Shown: piece after piece, positions 42,552-50,510 of the stretch | How the letters are laid out: the number at the start of each line of letters is the position of its first letter | How positions within the stretch are numbered: position 1 is the first letter of the stretch | Assembly: GCA_016710785.1 (NCBI GenBank) | Contig: JADJUE010000002.1 | Location: 62,001-126,000 of the forward strand | Reading direction: 5' to 3' | Length of the DNA stretch: 64,000 bases | From: Candidatus Epilinea brevis | GTDB taxonomy: Bacteria; Chloroflexota; Anaerolineae; Epilineales; Epilineaceae | The notes under the pieces: generated by a model | What the model saw: the letters and a program-made list of their open reading frames with translations, nothing else | Database searches by the model: none | What the model was told of the DNA's origin: nothing | Made by a program: the position numbers and the translations under genes

Positions 42552-44964
42552 TCAGCGCACCAGCCGCTCCCATTCGCGCAGCAGGCTGTCGTCCGTGGCG
42601 GCGATGATCTCTCGCAGGCGGGCGGCCATGTCCATCAGGCGCTCGGTGCGGGCGTTCTCGGGGATGGTCTGGATCAAGGTGCGGTAGACCGCGCCCAGAT
42701 GGCGCAGCAGCAGGCCCTCGACGCGCTGGATGCCGTAGCGGTAGACGTAGTCGTTGAAGCTGAGGCCCTCTTCCAGCATCTCCCGGGCCACGCTCTTGGG
42801 CCGCAGGTCGTCGGCGCGCAGCCAGGGGTGGCGGGCGGCGAAGCTCTGGAAGGCGCCCTCCAGGAGGGCCTCGGCCGGGCGCGGCCAGCTGACCTGGCGC
42901 AGGCGGGCCTGGCGCTCATGGTAGGGCATGTCCTGGCTCTTCAGCCTTGCCGCCAGCGCCTCGCGCCGCTGCTTCTCCTGGGCGAAGAGAATCGGGCGCG
43001 GATCCTCCAGCACCGCCTCGACCAGGCTGATCTCGGTCAGCTCGCGGTCACCCTGCTTGGGCTTCAGCCGCTCTACGGCCTCGACCAGGAAGAGCGAGAG
43101 CGATTCGTGCAGGTTGAAATCCGCCTGCAGGGCCTCGTCCACCTCCAGCCGCGGTCGCCCGGCTTCCCGGTCCAGAAAGAGGATGCCCGCCTGGCGCAGG
43201 GAGCGGCAGATCAGGGCCAGTTGGCGCAGGTGGGCCACCCGGCGGGCCGGGCCTTCCGGCAAGCGGCCGATCATGGTCACCAGGAAGGCGTAGCCGCAGG
43301 GATGTCCTTCGCGGGCCAGAGCCTGCACCAGCATGCCATGCGTCACGCGGAAGCGGCTGCGCAAGGGCTCCGGGTGGGCGGGTGATCAGCTGCTCGAAGG
43401 TGCGGCGATCCCAGGTGACCTGGCCGGGGCGGCCGCCCATCGGCCGGGCGGGGCCGCGGGGACCGCCCTTGCTCCGACCACCCGGGCCGGCAGGCCCCCC
43501 CTTGGAGCCGAAATGCTTGCGGCGCAGCTCCTCGTCCGAGGCCTGGCAGACCACGTGCCCCCGCGCGTCGTAGCCTTGGCGGCCGGCACGGCCGGCGATC
43601 TGCTTGAAGTCGCGCACCGAAAGGATGACCGTCTCCTGGCCGTCGAACTTGGCCAGACCGCTGAAGAGCACCGTGCGGATGGGGATGTTGACGCCCACGC
43701 CGAGAGTGTCCGTGCCGCAGATCACCTTGAGCAGGCCCACGGCCGCCAGCTGCTCCACCAGCAGGCGGTAGCGGGGCAGGAGCCCCGCGTGATGCACGCC
43801 CACCCCGGCGGAGAGGAGGCGCCGGATCTCCTTGCCGTAGGGGGTGTCGAAGCGCTGCTCCGCCAGACGGGCCGCCAGTTCGGCGCGCTCCGCGCCGCTG
43901 ACCAGGGCCAGGCTCATCAGGCTGGAGGCCAGGATGCCGGCGCCCTTCTGGGTGAAGCTCACGATGTAGATGGGCGCCTTGTCCTCCGCCAGCAGGTCCT
44001 TGACCGTCTGTGGAAAGGCGGTGTCGGCGTAGCGGAACTCCAGGGGCACCGGCCGGTTCTCGCTGGTGACGGTGGCCACGGTGCGGCCGCTGCGCGCCTC
44101 CAGGTCGGTGGCGATGGCCGAGGTGTCGCCCAGGGTGGCGCTCATCAGCAGCATCTGGCTCTCCGGCAGGGTCAGCAGCGGCACCTGCCAGGCCCAGCCG
44201 CGATCGCGGTCGGCATAATAATGGAACTCGTCCATGACCACGGCGCTGGGCAGGTCGCTGGACCCGCTGCGGCCCTCGCGTTCGCCTGCCGGTCCCCAGC
44301 GGCCGCGCAGGGCGGCATGGGCCAGGATCTCCGCCGTGCAGCAGAGGATGGGCGCGTCGGGGTTGACCCGGGCGTCGCCGGTGACCAGACCCACCTGCTC
44401 GGGACCGAAGACGGCGCAGAGGTCGAAGAACTTCTCGTTGGCCAGGGCCTTGATCGGGCTGGTGTACACCGCCCGCCGACCTTCGGTCAGGGCCTTGTAC
44501 AGCAGCCCCAGGGCCACCAGGCTCTTGCCGGAACCGGTGGGGGTGCCCAGGATGACGTGGTGCCCTTGCCAGATCTCGTCGAGGGCCGCGCGCTGATGGT
44601 CGTAGAAGGCCAGCCCGGTGGCGGTGGTCCCGGCCAGGAAGCGCTGCCAGCTGGCCTCCGGTGTCAGCTGACCGCCGCCGGCGCTCAGATGCGGGGCGTG
44701 GCTGTCGTCGTGGTGATCCTCGGGGCGCAGGCCGCGGGGGCGGGCGCGGATGCGATCCAGGTCCGCGTCGTCGTACAGGGGGCGGTCGGGGCCGCGGCCG
44801 GCGAGGACCTGGGCGGGGGCCGCTGTCGGAGGCGCGCCGCTCTCCGCTCGCTGCCCGCCGCGGCGGGCGCTGATCTGGCCCGGCCTTGCCGCACGCGGGC
44901 GGACCGCGCGGTTCTTGGCGGGCGAGGAGGGCCGACGGGCGTTCTTGGGGCGGGCGCGGGTCAC
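42552..44964 (-). pseudogene. DEXH helicase with DUF3516 domain, one frameshift
   Basis: The start is a GTG at 44964. After a basic, Arg/Pro-rich 100 residues comes the helicase core: HHVILGTPTGSGKSLVALGL (motif I), VVMDEFHYYADRDRG (DEFH, II), MLLMSATLGDTSAI (III), ICGTDTLGVGVNIPIRTVLF and QIAGRAGRQGYDARGHVV (VI). The C-terminal DUF3516-like part is in another frame (SRFRVTHGMLVQALAREGHP at the join; DYVYRYGIQRVEGLLLRHLG later). The frame changes at about 43370, where the sequence has one base more than needed. Joined, the two parts make about 800 residues, the normal size for these RNA/DNA helicases of Actinomycetota and Chloroflexota. The cause is either a real mutation or an assembly error; all else looks intact. 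Confidence 0.8.
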
Positions 44965-44970
44965 GGCCGC

Positions 44971-44976
44971 ATTCTA
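44971..44976 (-). promoter_or_regulatory. -10 box TAGAAT of the helicase gene, probably leaderless
   Basis: TAGAAT is followed by 6 nt and the GTG at 44964, with no ribosome site. Confidence 0.5.
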
Positions 44977-45163
44977 GCGCAGACGCCGGCCCGCATGCCC
45001 GCGCCCGCCCCAGCCGCCGCCGCCATGACCGACCGCGAGACATTAAGTTTGTGTTCACCTTGGCCGCCCACAGCCGTCATTCGCCCGCTCCGAACGGCGA
45101 AAAACCCCGTCCCGCAAGGATCCTCGCGGCGTCCGCCATCATCCGGCATCTTGTGGGGGGTGG
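44977..45163. other. Intergenic region between helicase and nrdA promoters
   Basis: About 190 bp separates the divergent helicase and nrdA promoters. I see no gene or clear site in it. Confidence 0.5.
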
Positions 45164-45192
45164 TTGACAGGCCCAACTACATGTAGTAGTCT
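45164..45192 (+). promoter_or_regulatory. Sigma-70-type promoter of nrdA
   Basis: TTGACA (45164-45169), a 17-nt spacer and TAGTCT (45187-45192) form the best promoter in the window. The leader to the ATG at 45446 is about 245 nt. Confidence 0.65.
45176..45187. promoter_or_regulatory. NrdR-box-like palindrome in the nrdA promoter
   Basis: ACTACATGTAGT is a perfect 12-bp palindrome placed inside the -35/-10 spacer. It keeps the CWA..AT..TWG positions of the known NrdR box consensus (ACACWATATATWGTGT). NrdR boxes normally come in pairs; I found no clear second one. Confidence 0.5.
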
Positions 45193-45321
45193 TGCCCCTC
45201 ATCAATGGACCGCCGCCCTGCCCGGCCACCTTGCTCCCCAGCCCGTGCCCGGTCAACTCTCGAGCGTTCATTGGTTCGCGCATCTACAGGCACGAGGGAC
45301 CCCGAATTGCGACGTTCGGCT

Positions 45322-45368
45322 CGGCCAACGTTGGCCGGGCCGGCCTTCTATTGCCGGCGCCCGGCAAT
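45322..45368 (+). other. Structured leader of nrdA (two strong hairpins)
   Basis: The palindrome CGGCCAACGTTGGCCG (45322-45337) and a perfect 8-bp stem with 3-nt loop (ATTGCCGG-CGC-CCGGCAAT, 45350-45368) lie in the nrdA leader about 80 nt before the start codon. No run of T follows, so a simple terminator is unlikely. Confidence 0.5.
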
Positions 45369-45445
45369 CGTGCGGCCCCGTTTCATGGGCGCCAATGCGT
45401 TTTTCTGCCGTCTCGTATCACCATCCATGTTCGGGGAGGTCGGTC

Positions 45446-48394
45446 ATGCAGTCCTTGAAGATCGTCAAGCGCACCGGTGACGTCGTCGAATTCGATCGCG
45501 GCCGCATCAGGGGCGCGGTGCAGGCCGCGGTGCGGGCCACCGGCGAGCCCGTCGCCGAACAGCGGGTGGACAACCTGACGGATGCCATCTGCCAGGAGGT
45601 GGAGACGCGCTTCGTCGACTTCTACCCCAACGTGGAGAACGTGCAGGACATCGTCGAGAAGCACCTGATGCTGCAGGGGCTCTTCGGCGTGGCCAAGGCC
45701 TACATCCTGTACCGCGCCGACCGGCAGAAGGCCCGTGACGAGGCCCGCGAGCGGGCCGTGGCCGACGCGCGCCTGGGGCGCTTGACCGTGGTCAAGCAGG
45801 ACGGCCGCACCGTGCTCTTCAATGTGCGGCTGATCGAGGGCGCCATCCGCCGCGCCGCCGAAGGCTACGAGTCGGTGGTGGACGTCGACATGGTGGTGCG
45901 CGAGGCCATCAACAACGTCTATGACGGCATTCCCACCAGCAAGGTGGAACAGGCCATGATCCTCGCCGCCACGGCCTACATCGAGCGGGACGTCGCCTAC
46001 AGCTACGTGGCCAGCCGCCTGCTCCTGCAGAAGCTGACCAAGGAGGTCCTGGGGCGCTCCACCCGGCCCGACGAACGGGATGCGGCGTACCGTGCGTCCT
46101 TCCGCACGGGTATCCAGCGCGGGGTCGAGGCGCGCTACTACGATGCCCGTCTGGCCGAGCGCTTCGACCTGGACCGGCTCGCCGCGGCCTTGGTGCCCCA
46201 GCGCGACCTCGACCTGCAGTACCTGGGCATGCAGACGCTCTACGAGCGCTACTACCTGCGCCACGACGGTGTGCCCGTCGAGATGCCGCAGACCTTCTGG
46301 ATGCGCGTCGCCATGGGGCTGGCGGTGCTGGAGTCCGAGCCCACCGAGCAGGCCATGAGCTTCTACAACTTGATGTCCCAGCGGCATTTCGTGCCCTCCA
46401 CCCCCACCCTCTTCCATGCCGGCACGCCCCACCCGCAGCTTTCCAGCTGCTACCTGACCACCATCGACGACCAGCTGCAGCACATCTTCAAATGCTATTC
46501 CGACAACAGCCAGCTGTCCAAGTGGTCCGGCGGCATCGGTAATGACTGGTCCAACATCCGCGGCACGGGCGCGGCCATCGCCAGCACGAAGGTGGAGAGC
46601 CAGGGCGTCATCCCCTTCCTGAAGATCGCCAACGATGTGACCATGGCCATCAACCGCAGCGGCAAGCGCCGCGGGGCCACCTGCGCCTACCTGGAAACCT
46701 GGCATTACGACATCGAGGACTTCCTCGACCTGCGCAAGAACACCGGCGACGACCGCCGGCGCACCCATGACATGAACACGGCCAACTGGATTCCGGACCT
46801 CTTCATGAAGCGGGTGCTGGCGGATGGTCCCTGGACCCTCTTCAGCACCGACGAGGTGCCGGACCTGCACCACCTCTACGGCCGCGCCTTCGAGGAGGCC
46901 TACGAGGCCTACGAGGAGAAGGCGCGCCGCGGGGAGATGCAGCTGTTCAAGATCCTGCCGGCCGCGCAGCTGTGGCGCAAGATGCTGACGATGCTCTTCG
47001 AGACCGGCCATCCCTGGATCACCTTCAAGGACCCCTGCAACATCCGCAGCCCGCAGGACCATGCCGGGGTGGTGCATTGCTCCAACCTCTGCACCGAGAT
47101 CACGCTCAACACCTCCAACCAGGAGACCGCGGTCTGCAACCTGGGTTCGATAAACCTGGCCCAGCATGTCGGCTCGGACGGCCAGCTGGACGAGTCGCGC
47201 CTGGCGGCGACGGTGAAGCTGGCCATGCGCATGCTCGACAACGTGGTGGACATCTGCTACTACCCGACGGTGGAGGCCGAGCGCTCCAACACCCGCCACC
47301 GGCCGGTGGGCCTGGGGGTGATGGGCCTGCAAGACCTGCTCTTCCGCATGGATATCCCCTTCGGCGACCGCCTGGCCCTGGACACCGGCGACCAGGTGAT
47401 GGAGTTCATCAGCCTGCATGCCATTCTGGCCTCCAGCGAGCTGGCGGCCGAGCGCGGTGCCTATGAGAGCTTCAAGGGTTCGAAGTGGGACCGCGGCATC
47501 TTCCCCCTGGACACCCTGGACCTGCTCGAACGCGAACGGGGCATGCCGGTGGACGTGTCGCGCGAGTCTCGCCTGGACTGGCGGCCGGCGCGGGAGCATG
47601 TCGCCCGCCACGGCATGCGCAACTCCAACACCATGGCCGTGGCCCCCACCGCGACCATCGCCAACATCGCCGGCTGCTTCCCGTCCATCGAGCCCATCTA
47701 CAAGAACCTGTACGTGAAGGCCAACATCTCCGGCGAGTTCACGGTGGTCAACCATTACCTGGTGGAGGACCTGAAGGCCCTGGGCCTCTGGGACCTGGAG
47801 ATGCTGGACAAGCTCAAGTACTGCGACGGCAACGTGGCGCTGATCCCCGAGATCCCCGAGCGCCTGCGCGACAAGTACAAGGAGGCCTTCGACATCGATC
47901 CCATCTGGGCCCTGCGCCTCGCGGCGGCCCGCGGCAAGTGGATCGATCAGAGCCAGTCGCACAACGTCTTCATGAAGGGCACCAGCGGCAAGCTCCTCTC
48001 AGAGGTCTACCTCTCCGCCTGGCGCCTGGGACTCAAGACCACCTACTACCTGCGCACCCTGGCCGCCTCGCAGATCGAGAAGTCCACCCTGGACGCCTCG
48101 CGCTTCGGCTATACCCAGAAGCGCGAGTACGGGGTGATGGCCGCCGAAGAGGTGGCCTCGGCCTCCGAGGCCCAGGGCCTGCCGGAAGGCTTCGGCCAGA
48201 CGCCGATGGCGGCGCGACCGCCGGCGGCCATCCCCACCATGGCCGTCGCACCGGTCAGCACGGTGCGCGATGTCGCTCTGGCCCTGGCGGAAGAGCCGAT
48301 GCATGCCGCGCCGGCGACCGCGGTGCCTACCACCGAGATCGACGGCGTCCGATTGTGCCGGATCGATGATCCGGACTGCGAGGCCTGTCAGTGA
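45446..48394 (+). CDS. nrdA: Ribonucleoside-diphosphate reductase, large subunit
   Basis: 982 residues; ATG 45446 has GGGGAGG 6 nt upstream (the open frame upstream is leader). Two ATP-cone domains are visible: residues 1-95 (SLKIVKRTGDVVEFDRGRIR) and about 110-200 (LTVVKQDGRTVLFNVRLIEG). The catalytic barrel has the redox and radical Cys: LSSCYLTTIDD, NLCTEITLNTSNQETAVCNL, plus MAVAPTATIANIAGCFPSIE and the Tyr pair region (SEVYLSAWRLGLKTTYYLRT). The C-terminal shuttle is DCEACQ (Cys978, Cys981). It reduces ribonucleotides to deoxyribonucleotides with NrdB. The tandem ATP cones suggest dATP allosteric control. Confidence 0.96.
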   Translation: MQSLKIVKRTGDVVEFDRGRIRGAVQAAVRATGEPVAEQRVDNLTDAICQEVETRFVDFYPNVENVQDIVEKHLMLQGLFGVAKAYILYRADRQKARDEARERAVADARLGRLTVVKQDGRTVLFNVRLIEGAIRRAAEGYESVVDVDMVVREAINNVYDGIPTSKVEQAMILAATAYIERDVAYSYVASRLLLQKLTKEVLGRSTRPDERDAAYRASFRTGIQRGVEARYYDARLAERFDLDRLAAALVPQRDLDLQYLGMQTLYERYYLRHDGVPVEMPQTFWMRVAMGLAVLESEPTEQAMSFYNLMSQRHFVPSTPTLFHAGTPHPQLSSCYLTTIDDQLQHIFKCYSDNSQLSKWSGGIGNDWSNIRGTGAAIASTKVESQGVIPFLKIANDVTMAINRSGKRRGATCAYLETWHYDIEDFLDLRKNTGDDRRRTHDMNTANWIPDLFMKRVLADGPWTLFSTDEVPDLHHLYGRAFEEAYEAYEEKARRGEMQLFKILPAAQLWRKMLTMLFETGHPWITFKDPCNIRSPQDHAGVVHCSNLCTEITLNTSNQETAVCNLGSINLAQHVGSDGQLDESRLAATVKLAMRMLDNVVDICYYPTVEAERSNTRHRPVGLGVMGLQDLLFRMDIPFGDRLALDTGDQVMEFISLHAILASSELAAERGAYESFKGSKWDRGIFPLDTLDLLERERGMPVDVSRESRLDWRPAREHVARHGMRNSNTMAVAPTATIANIAGCFPSIEPIYKNLYVKANISGEFTVVNHYLVEDLKALGLWDLEMLDKLKYCDGNVALIPEIPERLRDKYKEAFDIDPIWALRLAAARGKWIDQSQSHNVFMKGTSGKLLSEVYLSAWRLGLKTTYYLRTLAASQIEKSTLDASRFGYTQKREYGVMAAEEVASASEAQGLPEGFGQTPMAARPPAAIPTMAVAPVSTVRDVALALAEEPMHAAPATAVPTTEIDGVRLCRIDDPDCEACQ

Positions 48395-48543
48395 GTTGAC
48401 GATGACAAGAGGGGGTTCTGCGGGTTCGACGTCTCGTCCCCATGCCGCGACGATCGAGCCGCCAGCGTATTGACCCCCTTCACCCGCGATTGCTCTCGCC
48501 GGCGGCCGCCCATCGTGTCCAGCCGTCGGCCGGAGGAATCGCC

Positions 48544-48574
48544 GCCCGCTGCCCCCACCCCGGGGGCAGCGGGC
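48544..48574 (+). terminator. Hairpin between nrdA and nrdB
   Basis: A 13-bp perfect stem (GCCCGCTGCCCCC with its complement) and a 5-nt loop are followed by ACCTTTCTTCTG. It stands 150 bp after nrdA and 67 bp before nrdB. It could be a partial terminator setting the nrdA:nrdB ratio, or it could protect the nrdA 3-prime end after processing. Confidence 0.6.
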
Positions 48575-48640
48575 ACCTTTCTTCTGCTGAATTCCAGGTG
48601 CTAGGACGCGAGCTGTCCAGCCTATCCCGGAGGTGTTGCC

Positions 48641-49636
48641 ATGCCCATCATCAACAGCGTCAAGACCGATCCCAACAAGATCCTCCCCATCCGCTACCCC
48701 TGGGCGCGCGAGCATTACAAGGCCGGCGTGGCCAACAACTGGGTGCCGGAAGAGGTCTCAATGCAGCGCGACGTGGAGCAGTGGAAGTCGACCAGCGTGC
48801 TCAGCGCCACGGAGCGGCGTCTCATCCTCTGGAACCTGGGCTTCTTCTCCACGGCGGAGTCGCTGACGGCCAACAACATCGTCCTGGCGGTGTACAACCA
48901 CCTGACGGCACCGGAAGCGCGCCAGTACCTGTTGCGCCAGGCCTTCGAGGAGGCCATCCACACCGACACCTTCATCTACTGCTGCGACACCCTGGGTCTG
49001 GATCCGGACGAGATCTACAACATGTACCAGACCATTCCCTCCATCCGCGACAAGGATGATTTCGTGGTGGAGATCACGCGCTCGGTCTTCGATCCCGGCT
49101 TCAGCACCGAAGGGATGGAGAACACCCGCCTCTTCCTGCGAGACCTGGTGGGCTTCTACGTCATCATGGAGGGCATCTTCTTCTATGCCGGCTTCGCCAT
49201 GATCCTGGCCCTCAAGCGCCAGAACAAGATGGTGGGCATCGGGGAGCAGTTCGAGTTCATCATGCGCGACGAGAGCCTGCACCTGGCCTTCGGCTGCGAC
49301 GTCATCAACACCATCCGCGCCGAGAACCCGGATGTCTGGTCGCGGGAATTCCAGGAAGAACTGGTGACCCTCATCCGCCGCGCCGTAGAGCTGGAGAAGC
49401 GCTACGCCTACGACGCCTGCCCGCAGGGCCTGCTGGGCATCAACCCGGAGCAGTTCTGCGAGTATGTGGAGTACATCACCGAGCGCCGCCTGGATCGCAT
49501 TGGGCTGACCAAGCAGTACGGCACGGCCAACCCCTTCCCCTGGATGAGCCAGTCCACGGACCTGTCCAAGGAGAAGAACTTCTTCGAGACCCGCGTCACC
49601 GAGTACCAGACCGGCGCCGCCCTGGAATGGGACTGA
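48641..49636 (+). CDS. nrdB: Ribonucleotide reductase small subunit, class Ic-like (Mn/Fe)
   Basis: 331 residues; GGAGG precedes ATG 48641. The ferritin-like metal ligands are Glu73 (STAESL), Glu104 and His107 (FEEAIHTDTF), Glu177 (IMEGIF), Glu211 and His214 (RDESLHLAF). The residue four after His107, where class Ia R2 has the radical Tyr, is Phe111. The first ligand is Glu rather than Asp. Spacings between ligands (31, 3, 73, 34, 3) equal those of the Chlamydia trachomatis class Ic R2 (Glu89, Glu120, His123, Glu193, Glu227, His230; Phe127). So this subunit should use a Mn(IV)/Fe(III) cofactor with no Tyr radical. It pairs with NrdA encoded upstream. Confidence 0.93.
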   Translation: MPIINSVKTDPNKILPIRYPWAREHYKAGVANNWVPEEVSMQRDVEQWKSTSVLSATERRLILWNLGFFSTAESLTANNIVLAVYNHLTAPEARQYLLRQAFEEAIHTDTFIYCCDTLGLDPDEIYNMYQTIPSIRDKDDFVVEITRSVFDPGFSTEGMENTRLFLRDLVGFYVIMEGIFFYAGFAMILALKRQNKMVGIGEQFEFIMRDESLHLAFGCDVINTIRAENPDVWSREFQEELVTLIRRAVELEKRYAYDACPQGLLGINPEQFCEYVEYITERRLDRIGLTKQYGTANPFPWMSQSTDLSKEKNFFETRVTEYQTGAALEWD

Positions 49637-50296
49637 TCAGCCACCCTCCGGCGCCACGCCCGCCGTCCAGCCCAGCAGCTCGGCCAGGGCTTCGATTCGC
49701 AGGTCGCCCTCGTCCGTGCCCAGGCCCAGCATGAAGACGCCGGCCGCCCGGGTCGCCGCTCCGTCGGCCCAGGAATCGCCGACGTAGAGCACCTGCGACG
49801 GGTCCAGGCCGAGACGGGCGAGGGCCAGGTGGATGAGATCCGGAGCGGGCTTCTCGGCGGCATCGCCGCCACCGACCAGCAGCTGGACGCGCTCCAGCAG
49901 CCCGAAATGGGCCAGCATCTTGGTGGCCAACGCCGTCGGTGTGTTGGTGACCACGGCCCGCCCGACGCCCTGCGCCGCCAAGGCATCCAGAACGTCCGCC
50001 GCGCCAGGCATGGGCTGCATGGCGTCCAGCTGGGTCAGGAAGCAGCGGATCATGGCCGCCTCTACCTCCGGTCGTGAATGACCGGGGTAGTACTGGGCCA
50101 TGTCGGCGGCCACGCCCTGTCCGAAGGTGGCCATGAAGGCCTCGTAGGTCACGGGAGCGCCGCCGAAGCCGGCGATGACCTGGTTGACGACGACATGCCA
50201 CAGCTGCCCGGAATGCAGCAGCACGCCGTCCATGTCGAAGAGGACGGCCTGCGGGCGGGCGGGGAGCGCTGCTGTGGGGCTGTTGCGCGGGGTCAT
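49637..50296 (-). CDS. HAD-superfamily phosphatase (PGP/beta-phosphoglucomutase-like)
   Basis: 219 residues from ATG 50296. The open frame continues to 50440 only because the 9-bp repeat reads through as Met/Gly/Pro; I do not count this part. HAD motifs are I AVLFDMDGVLLHSG, II VVTNTPTAL, III KPAPDLIHLAL, IV YVGDSWADG. It has the small helical cap of phosphoglycolate-phosphatase-like enzymes. The substrate is unknown. It is convergent with nrdB, whose stop lies directly next to its own. Confidence 0.88.
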   Translation of the reverse strand: MTPRNSPTAALPARPQAVLFDMDGVLLHSGQLWHVVVNQVIAGFGGAPVTYEAFMATFGQGVAADMAQYYPGHSRPEVEAAMIRCFLTQLDAMQPMPGAADVLDALAAQGVGRAVVTNTPTALATKMLAHFGLLERVQLLVGGGDAAEKPAPDLIHLALARLGLDPSQVLYVGDSWADGAATRAAGVFMLGLGTDEGDLRIEALAELLGWTAGVAPEGG

Positions 50297-50339
50297 GGGC
50301 GGGGCCTGTAGGTGGGGGGGGTGCTGGGCGACCAGGTCG

Positions 50340-50440
50340 ATGGGACTCATGGGACGAATGGGACCTATGGGACTTATAGGACTTATAGGAGCCCTCCGTC
50401 CCATGGGTCCTATCGGTCCCATAGGTCCCATTCGTCCCAT
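50340..50440. repeat. 9-bp periodic palindromic repeat in the HAD gene leader
   Basis: ATGGGACNN repeats with a 9-bp period; arms 50349-50373 and 50416-50440 are perfectly complementary over 25 bp, and the 42 nt between them are partly complementary too. It lies between the TAGAAT box at 50461-50456 and the HAD start, so it would form a very long hairpin in that leader. Confidence 0.85.
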
Positions 50441-50455
50441 CAGATGGCCCGCTAG

Positions 50456-50461
50456 ATTCTA
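50456..50461 (-). promoter_or_regulatory. -10 box TAGAAT of the HAD gene
   Basis: TAGAAT on the minus strand upstream of the palindromic repeat and the HAD start at 50296, giving a leader of about 150 nt. Confidence 0.4.
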
Positions 50462-50487
50462 GCGGCTTCGCCCCCCCGCCCCGATGC

Positions 50488-50493
50488 TATACT
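50488..50493 (+). promoter_or_regulatory. -10 box TATACT of the surface protein gene
   Basis: TATACT ends 17 nt before ATG 50511. An in-frame ATG at 50484 overlaps the box and is not used as start for this reason. Confidence 0.45.
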
Positions 50494-50510
50494 CCCGGCC
50501 CACTGCGACC

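Noticed and set aside
43333..45186. 617-codon plus-strand frame opposite the helicase
   Set aside because: The helicase motifs on the minus strand explain this DNA; the frame is a composition artefact.
45383..47962. 859-codon open frame antisense to nrdA
   Set aside because: It lies fully opposite a gene with all RNR motifs. Its translation is rich in His, Gln, Val and Gly without any domain, the usual shadow in high-GC DNA.
50340..50462. Collagen-like Met/Gly/Pro protein, as N-terminal extension of the HAD protein or on the opposite strand
   Set aside because: The 9-bp repeat reads open in several frames on both strands; the HAD core starts at 50296 and a -10 box lies upstream of the repeat.
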